Below the pieces are notes generated by a model. The model had not been told where the DNA came from, did no database searches, and saw only the letters and a program-made list of their open reading frames with translations. Below, in pieces: positions 28,265-37,635 of a stretch of 64,000 nucleotides of DNA (its first letter is position 1; each line of letters starts with the position of its first letter). The translations under genes and the position numbers were made by a program. The stretch spans positions 1-64,000 of the forward strand of contig JBELJZ010000013.1 of NCBI GenBank assembly GCA_042089915.1, read 5' to 3'. This DNA comes from UBA8752 sp002172485 (lineage in GTDB: Bacteria > Bacteroidota > Bacteroidia > Flavobacteriales_D > Sanyastnellaceae).

Positions 28265-29215
28265 TTACAGGAAGCGGGGGTTGGCGTGGCGGGTTTGCAT
28301 CGGGATGCGCTCGAAATTGAACATGTACGAGACGAAAATTTCGTGGGAGCCACTGCTGTAGTTGGCGAGCTCACTAAGCGTGGCGTCATAGCTATAGCCA
28401 AACCGGAATATCTGTTCGGAGCGCGTCAGCTTGTCGTCCTTGGTCATGCCGTATTCAAAGCCGATGACCGGAGCCACTGCATCGCCGGGACGGAAGGAGA
28501 GGCCGCCGTACAACAGCTCATTCCAGAGCACGTTGGCATGCAGGTCAACCGACGTGGCATTCAGGTCCGTCTTGGCCAGCAAGTGGGAGCGGAGGCGAAG
28601 GGAACCATCTCCGAGGGCCTGCTCGTAACCCGCCTGGAGGTACAAGTGGCGAACGCTGGAGACGTTCAAGTCCTGAAGATCGGTGGCAGCGAGACGTGTG
28701 GTGCTGATGCCGGCGTAAAAGGAGCCCGGCATACGGTACATGACACCGAGGTCAGCGTCAATGGTGGTTCCGCTCTTTTCGTTCTGTGGAATCACGGCGT
28801 CTCCTTCATCAATGTAGATCCACTCGTTTCCGAGGGTCTTGCCGAGGTAGTTGCCCGCAATGCCGAAGCTGAGAATGCCGCCGTTGGCGTCAGGCTCCAT
28901 GTGATAGGCGTATGCAATCTTGACCACGGTGTTGGTCTCCTGGCCGAGCTCATCTTGAAAAAAGCTCAGGCCGATGCCGCCGGGAATGAAGCCGGGCTTG
29001 CCGCTGTATTGGAACAACGCCGTTTTGGGATCGCGGTCCAATCCCTGCCACTGGTCCCGGTAAAATGCATTGACGTACTGGAGACGCTCCGCGCCGGCGA
29101 AGGCCGGGTTGAAGGACATCCGGTCCTGGTAGAACTGCGTGAATTGGGGGTCTTGCTGAGCCGATGCAGAAGTGCACACGACAAGAACAGACAATGCGAG
29201 CAAAATGCGGTTCAT
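28265..29215 (-). CDS. PorP/SprF-family outer membrane protein
   Basis: Outer-membrane protein of 316 residues with a signal peptide ending SASAQ (about 20). The family opening QQDPQFTQFYQDRMSFNPAFAG follows, shared by PorP and SprF. In characterised species such proteins anchor T9SS shuttle or adhesin cargo (SprF with SprB; PorP with PorE). The start MNRILL at 29215 is chosen for its signal peptide. Directly upstream of gldK, it belongs with the T9SS core. Which cargo it serves cannot be told here. Confidence 0.93.
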   Translation of the reverse strand: MNRILLALSVLVVCTSASAQQDPQFTQFYQDRMSFNPAFAGAERLQYVNAFYRDQWQGLDRDPKTALFQYSGKPGFIPGGIGLSFFQDELGQETNTVVKIAYAYHMEPDANGGILSFGIAGNYLGKTLGNEWIYIDEGDAVIPQNEKSGTTIDADLGVMYRMPGSFYAGISTTRLAATDLQDLNVSSVRHLYLQAGYEQALGDGSLRLRSHLLAKTDLNATSVDLHANVLWNELLYGGLSFRPGDAVAPVIGFEYGMTKDDKLTRSEQIFRFGYSYDATLSELANYSSGSHEIFVSYMFNFERIPMQTRHANPRFL

Positions 29216-29363
29216 TCCAAACAGCTGATTTTCAATAGGTTCCTTGCTTCCCACGCATGAAGGCGGTCGGCTAATATACCCAAATTACTGCAGGTTGCGC
29301 CTGCGAACGCGACTATCCAACACTCATCGTGGATTCCGTGTGAATTGATTAAAGGTCAGGCGC

Positions 29364-30530
29364 TCAGGCGAGTTTTTGCTGGGTACGCCACCAGCGGTCG
29401 GGCAATTGGCCCGTGGCAGCCGCTTGGTAATCCGCGTAGGTGCAGGGGACCAGCAGGAGCCGCCCTTTCCGGTTGCCGGCGCCCGGGGTGGGGATGTCCA
29501 TCCACCACCGGTCGCTTCGAGGACTCTTGTAGAACACCACTTCGTGATCGTCGTCTTCGAGCACGACCCGGTATTGGAGGTAGTCTTCCGTGGTGCCGCG
29601 GGGGTGATCTCCAATGCGGTTCATCACGCCTTCGAGGAAGCACCAGATGGCTTCCGCCACCAATTGGCCGCCACGGCCATCGCCATCTTTCGAGGGGTCG
29701 TGCTCGAAGAACCCGACGGCGCTCAGGCGATCGCTGTAGCCTGCGTACCGGGCGAGTTGGCAGAACTCTTCTCCGGTCAGTCCATTGGGCCGAGACGTGG
29801 GGGAGGCAGGATGGTCTGCCGTCCGCACGGCCCCGAGATCAAAGCTGACCAGATCAGCATCGCGGAGCATGGGCTCGGCAGAAGGGAGGTCTCCGCGAAG
29901 TCGCCCCAGCCGCACGACGTCGAAGTGCATTTTTTCCATCAGCTGGATGGTGTCTCCATCCGTGAGGTAGCGCTGATGTCCAAGCTGGGTGAAGTCAAAG
30001 AGATGTCCGCCTTCCGGCAGGAGGAGCGCATTCAACCAATTTCGCCCGTCCACCTCCTGCGGGTTGCCACCGAAGTCCAGTCCGGCATCCACGCTGACCA
30101 CATTGATGGGGCGCTCTTGCCGCGCATAGGCAGTATACATGGGGACGGTCAGAACTTGGCTGCCGCCGATGACGAGCGGCACGATGTCGCGGGCCATCAA
30201 CTCCTGGCAAACTACATCCAAGGCGGCGCGGGTGTCGGCTTCCTTTGGGCCCGCGGCAATGTTGCCAAGGTCGGCCACAGGAGCCCACCGGTCCATGGTG
30301 GTCAGGTCGTACAGTTTGCCACGGACCCACTCGGCTGCCCGGTCGGTCTGTGCGCCATCGAGGCTGCCTCGACGGTCCAGGACACCGATGATGGCGGCCA
30401 CGCAGCCGTAGAGGTCAGGACGTTCACCAGCGCGGTGGATGCGCAACACATCGCGCAACCGGTCCGTGCCGTCCGACACATCGAACAACCCGGCTTCCGT
30501 CGGTTCGAGCCAATCGAAAATCGATTCCAT
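29364..30530 (-). CDS. Arginase-fold protein lacking metal ligands (usually annotated formimidoylglutamase)
   Basis: Protein of 388 residues of the arginase/agmatinase/HutG superfamily. The three metal-binding motifs are recognisable but damaged: GGSQ (122-125) replaces GGxH, DAGLD (148-152) replaces DAHxD, and SFDLGAV (229-235) replaces SxDxDxxD. Two histidines and one aspartate are lost, while Asp148, Asp152 and Asp231 remain. A di-manganese enzyme is therefore unlikely and a binding or scaffold role is possible. It sits 22 bases after topA and before porP/sprF-gldK, an order I recall from other Bacteroidota. A TAGCTTGC box ends 4 bases before the ATG. Confidence 0.85.
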   Translation of the reverse strand: MESIFDWLEPTEAGLFDVSDGTDRLRDVLRIHRAGERPDLYGCVAAIIGVLDRRGSLDGAQTDRAAEWVRGKLYDLTTMDRWAPVADLGNIAAGPKEADTRAALDVVCQELMARDIVPLVIGGSQVLTVPMYTAYARQERPINVVSVDAGLDFGGNPQEVDGRNWLNALLLPEGGHLFDFTQLGHQRYLTDGDTIQLMEKMHFDVVRLGRLRGDLPSAEPMLRDADLVSFDLGAVRTADHPASPTSRPNGLTGEEFCQLARYAGYSDRLSAVGFFEHDPSKDGDGRGGQLVAEAIWCFLEGVMNRIGDHPRGTTEDYLQYRVVLEDDDHEVVFYKSPRSDRWWMDIPTPGAGNRKGRLLLVPCTYADYQAAATGQLPDRWWRTQQKLA

Positions 30531-30552
30531 GGAGGCAAGCTACCTCCCCTGT

Positions 30553-33009
30553 TCAGGCTTTTTTCTTGCGGGCTGGGGACTTTTTCGCCTTTCCCTTGAT
30601 GATTTCCTGAGCGCGGTCCCAGGTCATCTCCAGGATCTTCTCGCCCACGGGAATCCGCACCGACTGCTTGTCGGACACGAGGTAGTACTGGCGGCCTTTG
30701 AGGCGAATGGTCCACTTTGTGTCCTCAGCGAAGGCCTTGATGATGCCGGCTTTGAGTTGCAGCACGCGGTCCCAGTCCAGGCTGTCGACGTCTTCACCCT
30801 TGGGGATCTTGATGTTGTCCTTGCCCGACTTGATGTAGGGCCCCCAGCGGCCCATGAGCACGCGGGTGTCGGGATCCTCGTCGTAAGTGCGGAGCAGGGC
30901 CTTGGCATCGGCTTCTCGCTTGGCCTTGATCATCTCGATCGCGGTGTCTAGCGGGATGTCGTAAGGTGTGTACTCACTGTCCTTGGGGATGCTGACGAAT
31001 TTGCCGTCGTGGCGCACGTAGGGACCGAATCGCCCGATGGCCGCCACGACTTTTTTGTCCTCGAACTGGCCGAGGTCCCGGGGCAATTCGAACAGCTTGA
31101 GTGCTTCTTCGAGGGCAATGCCTTCCAAGGTCTGGCCCTTCAGGAGGGAAGCGAACCGTTTCTCTTCATCGTCCGGTGCACCGATCTGGGCGAGGGGGCC
31201 ATACCGCCCGATGCGGACGAGGACCATTTTGCCCGAAGCGGGGTCCACACCGAGCTCGCGCTCACCGCTGGCCCGTTCCGCATTCTCCGTGGTCTCTTGG
31301 ATTTGCGTGTTGAAGGGCGTGTAGAAGGCCTTCACCATGCGCTGCCAATCGTCTTTACCAGCTGCGATGTCGTCAAACTCCTGTTCCACCTTGGCCGTGA
31401 ACTGGAAGTCCATGATGGAGGCGAAGTGCTCCTGCAGGAAGTCCGTCACCACCATGCCGATGTCGGTCGGAAACAGCTTGGACCGCTCTGATCCAGCCAT
31501 CTCGGTGTTGTCTTCGGCGCGGACCGTGCCGTCTTCCTGGAGGTGGAGCGTCTGGAATTTGCGCTCCTTGCCTTCGCGGTCCTCCTTGACGACGTAGCCG
31601 CGTTTTTGGATGGTGCCGATGGTGGAGGCGTAGGTGGACGGGCGTCCAATCTGCAACTCTTCCAGTTTTTTCACGAGGGCCGCCTCGCTGAACCGTGCCG
31701 TGGGCTTGGTGAACCGCTCCACGGCTTGCATGGACTCGAGGCCGAGGGATTGTCCCTGCTCGATGCGGGGCAGCATGCCGCGGTCTTCTTTCTCGTCGTC
31801 GGTGCCTTCGAGATACACCTTCATGAAGCCGTCGAATTGAATGGCCTCTCCTTTGGCCACCAGCATCTCTGGGCGGCTGTGCAGGTGGATGTCCACCGTG
31901 GTCTTCTCGATGACGGCATTGGCCATCTGGCTTGCGAGGGTGCGCTTGAAGATAAGTTCGTACAAGCGGCGCTCGTCGCTTTCGCCTTGCAGGCTCGCTG
32001 CCGACATGTCCGTCGGCCGGATGGCTTCGTGGGCTTCCTGCGCACCGGCATTTTTCGTCTTGAAGGTGCGGCGCTCGTGGTAGTTCTCTCCGTAGCTCGA
32101 GGTGATGTGGGCTTGTGCAGCGTCCAAGGCGAAGTCGGACAGGTTGGTGGAATCCGTTCGCATGTAGGTGATGCGACCGGCCTCGTAAAGCCGCTGGGCG
32201 ACTTGCATGGTCCGGGAGACGGAGTAGCCCAATTTGCGCGATGCCTCCTGTTGCAGGGTGGAGGTGGTGAAGGGGGCAGCCGGTTTCCGTTGGGTGGGCT
32301 TGCGCTCGACGCGGTTGGCGATGAGTTTGGCGCCGTGGGCGGCTTGCAGCACTTCAGTGGCGGTCTCCGGAGTGTCGAGGCGCTTGTTCAGCTCTGCCTT
32401 GAACGCTTGACCCGCCGCGGACATCTTGGCCGAGACGCGGTAGTATCCCTTGGGTTGGAAGGCGAGGATGTCGCGTTCGCGCTCCACAATGAGCCGCACG
32501 GTGACACTTTGAACCCGGCCCGCTGAGAGGGAAGGGCGGACTTTTTTCCAGAGGACCGGAGACAGCTCGTAGCCAACCAATCGGTCGAGGACCCGGCGGG
32601 CTTGCTGCGCCATGACCAGCGGCATGTTGACTTTGCGCGGGTTTTCAATGGCCCGCAGGATGGCCTTCTTGGTGATCTCGCTGAAGACAATGCGCTTGGT
32701 CTTGCTTTCAGCCAGGCCCAAGGCTTCTTGCAAATGCCAGCTGATGGCTTCTCCCTCGCGGTCCTCATCCGTCGCGAGCCAGACGGTCTCGGCGGATTTG
32801 GCCAGCTTCTTCAATTCGCTGAATCGGCCCTTGTCTGCCGTCACTTCATACGTTGGCATAAAGCCGTTCTCCACGTCCACGGCCAGCTGGCCTCCAGGCA
32901 GGTCCCGGATGTGACCGTAGCTGGAGCGTACAACGTAATCTCCTCCGAGGTAGCCTTCGATGGTCTTGGCCTTGGCAGGGCTCTCGACGATGACCAGATT
33001 TTTGCTCAT
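30553..33009 (-). CDS. topA: DNA topoisomerase I
   Basis: Type IA topoisomerase of 818 residues that relaxes negative supercoils. The TOPRIM start KNLVIVESPAKAKTIE, the acidic TDEDREGEAISWH (80-92) and the catalytic tyrosine in TYMRTDST (Tyr282) are all present. The C-terminus carries several topoisomerase-C repeats of the GRFGPYVRHDGKF type and lacks cysteine zinc fingers. The tail is lysine-rich. The start MSKNLV at 33009 is the family start. It is divergent from miaB and followed by the arginase-fold gene. Confidence 0.97.
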   Translation of the reverse strand: MSKNLVIVESPAKAKTIEGYLGGDYVVRSSYGHIRDLPGGQLAVDVENGFMPTYEVTADKGRFSELKKLAKSAETVWLATDEDREGEAISWHLQEALGLAESKTKRIVFSEITKKAILRAIENPRKVNMPLVMAQQARRVLDRLVGYELSPVLWKKVRPSLSAGRVQSVTVRLIVERERDILAFQPKGYYRVSAKMSAAGQAFKAELNKRLDTPETATEVLQAAHGAKLIANRVERKPTQRKPAAPFTTSTLQQEASRKLGYSVSRTMQVAQRLYEAGRITYMRTDSTNLSDFALDAAQAHITSSYGENYHERRTFKTKNAGAQEAHEAIRPTDMSAASLQGESDERRLYELIFKRTLASQMANAVIEKTTVDIHLHSRPEMLVAKGEAIQFDGFMKVYLEGTDDEKEDRGMLPRIEQGQSLGLESMQAVERFTKPTARFSEAALVKKLEELQIGRPSTYASTIGTIQKRGYVVKEDREGKERKFQTLHLQEDGTVRAEDNTEMAGSERSKLFPTDIGMVVTDFLQEHFASIMDFQFTAKVEQEFDDIAAGKDDWQRMVKAFYTPFNTQIQETTENAERASGERELGVDPASGKMVLVRIGRYGPLAQIGAPDDEEKRFASLLKGQTLEGIALEEALKLFELPRDLGQFEDKKVVAAIGRFGPYVRHDGKFVSIPKDSEYTPYDIPLDTAIEMIKAKREADAKALLRTYDEDPDTRVLMGRWGPYIKSGKDNIKIPKGEDVDSLDWDRVLQLKAGIIKAFAEDTKWTIRLKGRQYYLVSDKQSVRIPVGEKILEMTWDRAQEIIKGKAKKSPARKKKA

Positions 33010-33073
33010 GGTGTAGGATATGGGAGCGGCAAAGATGGGCGGGTTCTTCATTATGAGAAGCGCCAAAGGCCGG

Positions 33074-33158
33074 GTTGTCAGGTTTAGGCGTGTGGGTGTT
33101 GCCCCCACCTTTAGGTGAGGTAGCGGTTTTTTTTTGGGACTGACACGTTGTCAGGTTT
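33074..33158. repeat. 12-bp direct repeat in the topA-miaB intergenic region
   Basis: GTTGTCAGGTTT occurs at 33074-33085 and again at 33147-33158, 73 bases apart. The second copy is part of the short palindrome TGACA-CGT-TGTCA (33141-33153). A nine-T run lies between them (about 33127-33135). The TGTCAGG core recurs at the groES promoter in this window. This could be a regulator site shared by the divergent genes. Confidence 0.55.
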
Positions 33159-33162
33159 GGTG

Positions 33163-33170
33163 TAATTTTG
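33163..33170 (+). promoter_or_regulatory. -7 promoter box for miaB
   Basis: TAATTTTG matches the Bacteroidota -7 consensus TAnnTTTG exactly, 36 bases before the miaB ATG (33207). No good TTG element lies at the -33 distance. The TGTCAGG repeat and palindrome end 4-9 bases upstream of the box, overlapping where sigma would bind, so a regulator there could affect miaB and the downstream activator gene. Confidence 0.55.
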
Positions 33171-33206
33171 CCTTGCGCCATTCGCACACCCCTGATTCCA
33201 TTGACC

Positions 33207-34658
33207 ATGAGACCTGGCAACCACACCATTGATGAAAGCCGCCAAGGCGAGGCCTTGGAATCCCAGCATGTGGGAGAGCGCAAGCTGTACCTCGAGAGCT
33301 ACGGCTGCCAAATGAACTTCAGCGACAGCGAGATTGTGGCGAGCATCCTGTCCGAGGCGGGGTACGCGACCACCAAGGACGAAGGCGAAGCGGACCTGAT
33401 CCTGCTCAACACTTGTTCTATCCGCGACAATGCAGAGCAGCGCATCCGCCATCGCCTGCAGCACCTCAAGGGCGGCAAGCGCAACAACCCCCGGCTCAAA
33501 GTGGGCATCCTTGGCTGCATGGCCGAACGTCTCCGGGACCAACTGCTGGAAGAAGAGAAGCTGGTGGACCTCGTCGTCGGACCGGATGCCTACCGTGACT
33601 TGCCCCGGCTTGTGGAGGAAGTGGATGGCGGTCAAAAGGCCGTCAACACCTTGCTTAGCCGAGAAGAGACCTACGCCGAGATCCAGCCGGTTCGCCTCGA
33701 CGACAAGGGTGTCACGGCCTTCATTTCCATCATGCGGGGCTGCGACAACATGTGCAGCTTTTGCGTGGTGCCGTTCACCCGCGGCCGGGAGCGCAGCCGC
33801 GACCCGCAGAGCATTGTGTCCGAAGCCCGCGACCTGTTTGCCAAGGGGTACCGCGAGGTGACCCTGCTCGGGCAGAACGTGGACAGCTACAAGTGGAACG
33901 TCGATGCCAAGGGCAACGTGAAGGACGAGGGGCAACCGGTGGTCCGTTTCGCCAAGCTGATGGACTTGGTCTCCGATGTGGATCCCGATTTGCGCGTGCG
34001 CTTCTCCACTTCGCATCCGAAGGACATGACCGACGAGGTGCTTGAGGTGATGGCCCGCAAGGAGAACCTCTGCAAATACATCCACCTGCCCGTTCAAAGC
34101 GGTGACAGCGATGTGCTCAAGCGGATGAACCGGGGCTACACCCGCGAGTGGTATCTGAATCGCATTGCCGCCATCCGCCGCATCATGCCGGATTGCGCGA
34201 TCAGCACGGACGTGATCGCCGGCTTCTGCGGCGAGACGGTGGAGCAGCACGAGGCCACGCTCAGTCTGATGCGCGAGGTGCGCTATGAGATGGCCTTCAT
34301 GTTCAAGTACAGCGAGCGTCCCCGCACGCTGGCCGAGCGGAAGTTCGAGGACGACGTCCCAGAGGAAGAGAAAGGCCGCCGCCTCACCGAGATCATCCAG
34401 CTCCAGCAGGAGCACAGCCGGGAGCGGACCGCGGCCCAGTGCGGACAGATTTACCGCGTGCTCGTGGAAGGGCCATCGAAGAAGAATGTCGAGGAGTTCC
34501 AGGGCCGCAACACTTACAATTCAATGATTGTCTTCCCCAAAGGCGACGTCGAGCCCGGTCAGTACCGTTACGTGCGGACCACAGACCACACGTCGATTAC
34601 GCTGCGGGGCGAATTGGTCACGGAAGCTGTGGCACAGGAAGAAGGCTACATCGCATGA
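33207..34658 (+). CDS. miaB: tRNA-2-methylthio-N6-isopentenyladenosine synthase MiaB
   Basis: Radical-SAM methylthiotransferase of 483 residues that modifies A37 of tRNAs. An N-terminal UPF0004 domain has cysteines in ESYGCQMN, NTCSIR and GCMAE. The radical-SAM cluster motif is CDNMCSFC, and the C-terminal TRAM domain follows. The ATG at 33207 is chosen because upstream codons lie in the promoter region. It overlaps the sigma-54-type activator gene by ATGA (34655-34658), so the two share a transcript. Confidence 0.96.
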   Translation: MRPGNHTIDESRQGEALESQHVGERKLYLESYGCQMNFSDSEIVASILSEAGYATTKDEGEADLILLNTCSIRDNAEQRIRHRLQHLKGGKRNNPRLKVGILGCMAERLRDQLLEEEKLVDLVVGPDAYRDLPRLVEEVDGGQKAVNTLLSREETYAEIQPVRLDDKGVTAFISIMRGCDNMCSFCVVPFTRGRERSRDPQSIVSEARDLFAKGYREVTLLGQNVDSYKWNVDAKGNVKDEGQPVVRFAKLMDLVSDVDPDLRVRFSTSHPKDMTDEVLEVMARKENLCKYIHLPVQSGDSDVLKRMNRGYTREWYLNRIAAIRRIMPDCAISTDVIAGFCGETVEQHEATLSLMREVRYEMAFMFKYSERPRTLAERKFEDDVPEEEKGRRLTEIIQLQQEHSRERTAAQCGQIYRVLVEGPSKKNVEEFQGRNTYNSMIVFPKGDVEPGQYRYVRTTDHTSITLRGELVTEAVAQEEGYIA

Positions 34659-35926
34659 ACTTGCAACCTGTCAAATCCCGGTTTGGCATCGTGGGCAACA
34701 GCCCCGGACTGGAGCGCGCACTCGCCACGGCCGTGCGGGTCGCTCCGGCGGACATCACGGTGCTGGTCCGCGGGGAGTCGGGTACGGGTAAGGAGGCGCT
34801 GCCCAAAATCATTCACCACAACAGTGCGCGGAAGCACGGGGCGTACATCGCAGTGAACTGCGGTGCCATTCCCGAGGGCACCATCGATTCGGAACTGTTC
34901 GGGCACGAGAAGGGCAGCTTCACTGGCGCCCACGAAGCGCGCAAGGGCTACTTCGAAGAAGCCGATGGCGGCACCATTTTCCTGGACGAGGTCGGCGAGT
35001 TGCCCATGGCCACCCAGGCCCGATTGCTGCGGGTGCTGGAGACGGGGGAATACCTGCGGGTTGGCTCCTCCAAAGTGCGCAAGACCGATGTCCGTGTCGT
35101 GGCGGCCACCAACCTCGATTTCGACAAGGCGATGGTGGGCGGCAAGTTCCGGGAAGATCTGTTCTACCGCCTCAATCAGGTGCCGCTCATGTTGCCACCC
35201 TTGCGGGAGCGGGGAGAGGACATCCACCTGCTGTTTCGCAAGTTCACCGCCGATTTCAGCGACCGCCACCACATGCCCCCCATCCGGTTGGGACCGGAGG
35301 CGGTCGAGTTGCTGCAGCGGTATCCTTGGCCGGGCAATGTGCGCCAATTGAAGAACATCGCCGAGCAGATCAGTGCCATCGAGACCGAGCGAAAGGTGGA
35401 CGCCGACCGGCTGTTGGATTACCTGCCTGAATTGCCCCGCCGGGACCTGGCGACCGTGGGGGAAGGAGAGGGTGATGCCGGCCCGGGAATGAACGAGCGG
35501 GAGATCTTGTACAAGCTGCTGTTCGAGATGAAGTCGGATTTGACCGACCTGAAATCCTTGGTGCTCAAAATGATCCGCACCGGGGACATGCAAGCCGTGT
35601 CCCACGAGGATCACGATCTGGTCAACCGCGTGTTCGGAGGCCAGGAGGGAGCCAATGTGCTGCGCCTTCCCGAGCGGGCAGGTGTGCCGACAACGGCCCC
35701 TTCCTCGGATGGCGGGTGGGTGACATCACCTGCTCATGACAGGCCGCATGGCGGGTTTCAGGAGGCCGATGAGGTGGAGGAGACCTTGTCTTTGGTCGAC
35801 AGCGAACGCGAGTTGATTCGCCGGGCCTTGGCCAAGCATGGAAATCGGCGCAAGCAGGCCGCTGCTGAGCTCGGCATCTCCGAGCGGACCCTGTATCGCA
35901 AAATCAAGGAATTCGGACTGAAATGA
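34655..35926 (+). CDS. Stand-alone sigma-54-dependent AAA+ transcriptional activator
   Basis: Protein of 423 residues. The AAA+ domain begins almost at once: Walker A GESGTGKE (40-47), loop 1 GSFTGA (87-92; the usual motif is GAFTGA), Walker B IFLDE (108-112). A Fis-type helix-turn-helix ends the protein (about 385-423). No receiver, GAF or PAS domain precedes the AAA+ module, so activity must be set by expression or a partner, as for PspF. It is coupled to miaB and overlaps lptE by ATGA. A sigma-54-like promoter lies before groES in the same gene run. Targets are not known. Confidence 0.92.
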   Translation: MNLQPVKSRFGIVGNSPGLERALATAVRVAPADITVLVRGESGTGKEALPKIIHHNSARKHGAYIAVNCGAIPEGTIDSELFGHEKGSFTGAHEARKGYFEEADGGTIFLDEVGELPMATQARLLRVLETGEYLRVGSSKVRKTDVRVVAATNLDFDKAMVGGKFREDLFYRLNQVPLMLPPLRERGEDIHLLFRKFTADFSDRHHMPPIRLGPEAVELLQRYPWPGNVRQLKNIAEQISAIETERKVDADRLLDYLPELPRRDLATVGEGEGDAGPGMNEREILYKLLFEMKSDLTDLKSLVLKMIRTGDMQAVSHEDHDLVNRVFGGQEGANVLRLPERAGVPTTAPSSDGGWVTSPAHDRPHGGFQEADEVEETLSLVDSERELIRRALAKHGNRRKQAAAELGISERTLYRKIKEFGLK

Positions 35927-36423
35927 GGTTGTGGTGGATCCCTTTGTTGCTCGTTTGTGCGGCATGGTCCGGTTGTGGCGTGTACACCCCGTATGGCGCG
36001 CAGACCAATGGGGCTCGGACGTTTTCAGTGAGCTATTTCACCCCGGTGGCGTCGCTCGCTGGACCCGAGGTCGGACAGCAGTTCACCGAGGCCCTGAAGG
36101 ATTTGATCCAGCGCCAAAGCACGCTGCGGTGGGTGCAGGATGGCGGTGAAATTCAATACTCGGGCCGCATTGTGGGCTACGATGTGAGCACCAGCGCTGT
36201 GGCTGGCGGACAGGAGGTCGCGTCACAGAACCGATTGACCATGCAGGTTCAATTGCGTTACGTCCACACCTTGGATGCCGACTTGGACTTTGAGCGGACC
36301 TTCAGCCGGTTCGCGGATTTTCCGGCGACGAGCGACCTTTTCGATGTGGAAACCCAGCTCGTGGAAGAGATCAATGAGCAGCTGACGCAGGAGGTCTTCA
36401 ATGCGAGCCTCGGCAACTGGTGA
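35923..36423 (+). CDS. lptE: LPS-assembly lipoprotein LptE
   Basis: Outer-membrane lipoprotein of 166 residues with a lipobox WSGC (Cys18). It has the LptE-like layout: short N-terminal strand GVYTPYG, helix, and beta sheet with ALKDLI and a GEIQYSGRIVGY strand. LptE forms the plug of the LptD translocon that inserts lipopolysaccharide. Family sequences are weakly conserved; location after the sigma-54-type activator and before secG supports the call. The start overlaps the activator gene as ATGA. Confidence 0.8.
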   Translation: MRLWWIPLLLVCAAWSGCGVYTPYGAQTNGARTFSVSYFTPVASLAGPEVGQQFTEALKDLIQRQSTLRWVQDGGEIQYSGRIVGYDVSTSAVAGGQEVASQNRLTMQVQLRYVHTLDADLDFERTFSRFADFPATSDLFDVETQLVEEINEQLTQEVFNASLGNW

Positions 36424-36447
36424 TTGCGCCGCATCTTTCGACCCCGC

Positions 36448-37590
36448 ATGTCCACCCACACCGATCCAGAGCGCGATCCTCTTCAGGACCTCCTTTCCGA
36501 GGTGCGGGGAGAGCAGATGACGTTCGACCGGGACCGTTGGTCTCAATGGTCGAATACGTTGGGTGAATGGGTCGAAGCCTACCCGGCGTTCGGCGCAGGC
36601 CGATTGTTGCGGGCCAAGGCTGCCCGGGATGGGCAAGACCTGCATTCCGCTGATCGGCTGGCCCAGGCTGCCGTCTTTTCTTCCGTGCCCGGACGGCTGT
36701 TCGATTTGATGTTCCGCGCGGGGATTGAAAGTGAGATTGCCGCCTTTGCGCGGGCTGTGGAGGCATTGGAGCCTGAGGTGGAGTCGGCCATGCGGTTGCG
36801 TTGGCATCCCGAGGAGGATGCGGGCGCAGACCACCTGAATTCCAAGCAAGTTGAGGACGTCGAAGGGGCAGCAGTTCAAGTGGATGCCGATGTAGAGGAG
36901 AATGCGGACGAAGTGAAGGCACCCGTGGTGGTGCCGGAAAAAGGCACGTTGGCTCGGGAAATGGTCCTGGGTGCCATCGAACGCAGCATCGAACGGGAAA
37001 TTGAGGAAGTGCGTCGCCAGGATGAGCCCACAAAAGCGCCTGTAGAGGGAGTGAATGAGCCGGAGATCGACACGACACCCCCTCCGGTCCCGGATGTGCC
37101 TGCAGCTGCTCCCCGTCCTGCAGATGTCTCAGGTTTGTCCCCGCTCGCCCGCTGGGCGTTGAAGCGCGCTGAGGAGACCGGTTTCACGGACGCGGCCTTG
37201 TCGGGAGCGCCCGCCACAAAGGTCGGGGAAGCCGCGGCACACATTGAGGACGTGCTGTCGAGCGACCGCCCTTCGGAGGTGCCCCAAGGCGGATTGGAGC
37301 AGCAGGCGGCTTTGATTGATTTGTTCATTCGGAACGAGCCGGTCATCAGCCCGATTCAGCCCGACGTTGAGCGCCCGGCCGTCAAGGAATTGGCCAAGGA
37401 AAGCCTCGTCGAGGACACCTCCTTCATCACGGAGACGATGGCCCGGATTTACGCAGCGCAAGGGCAGTTGGGTCGGGCGCGGCGCGCCTACAAACTGTTG
37501 GCCTTGAAATACCCGGAGAAAAGCGTTTATTTTGCCGCCCAATCCAAGAAGCTTGGACGCCGCGGACCAGATGGTCCGGAAGCCGCATGA
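36448..37590 (+). CDS. Uncharacterised Ala/Glu/Pro-rich protein between lptE and secG
   Basis: Cytoplasmic-looking protein of 380 residues without signal or membrane segment. An N-terminal helical part (about 1-120) is followed by an acidic, Pro/Val/Glu-rich disordered middle (about 130-250). A C-terminal helical block has TPR character (TMARIYAAQGQLGRARRAY, near 340). A similar protein at this position occurs in other Bacteroidota as I recall; function unknown. The ATG at 36448 is preferred over TTG 36424. Confidence 0.75.
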   Translation: MSTHTDPERDPLQDLLSEVRGEQMTFDRDRWSQWSNTLGEWVEAYPAFGAGRLLRAKAARDGQDLHSADRLAQAAVFSSVPGRLFDLMFRAGIESEIAAFARAVEALEPEVESAMRLRWHPEEDAGADHLNSKQVEDVEGAAVQVDADVEENADEVKAPVVVPEKGTLAREMVLGAIERSIEREIEEVRRQDEPTKAPVEGVNEPEIDTTPPPVPDVPAAAPRPADVSGLSPLARWALKRAEETGFTDAALSGAPATKVGEAAAHIEDVLSSDRPSEVPQGGLEQQAALIDLFIRNEPVISPIQPDVERPAVKELAKESLVEDTSFITETMARIYAAQGQLGRARRAYKLLALKYPEKSVYFAAQSKKLGRRGPDGPEAA

Positions 37591-37635
37591 AAGCGGGGTG
37601 TTTGAGACCACAGGGTTGAACCAAACAACGACAAC

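Noticed and set aside
33095..33140. Possible terminator (CACCT/AGGTG followed by a T run) between topA and miaB
   Set aside because: The loop would be only two bases, the T run is not adjacent to the stem, and no transcript is expected to end there because the genes diverge.
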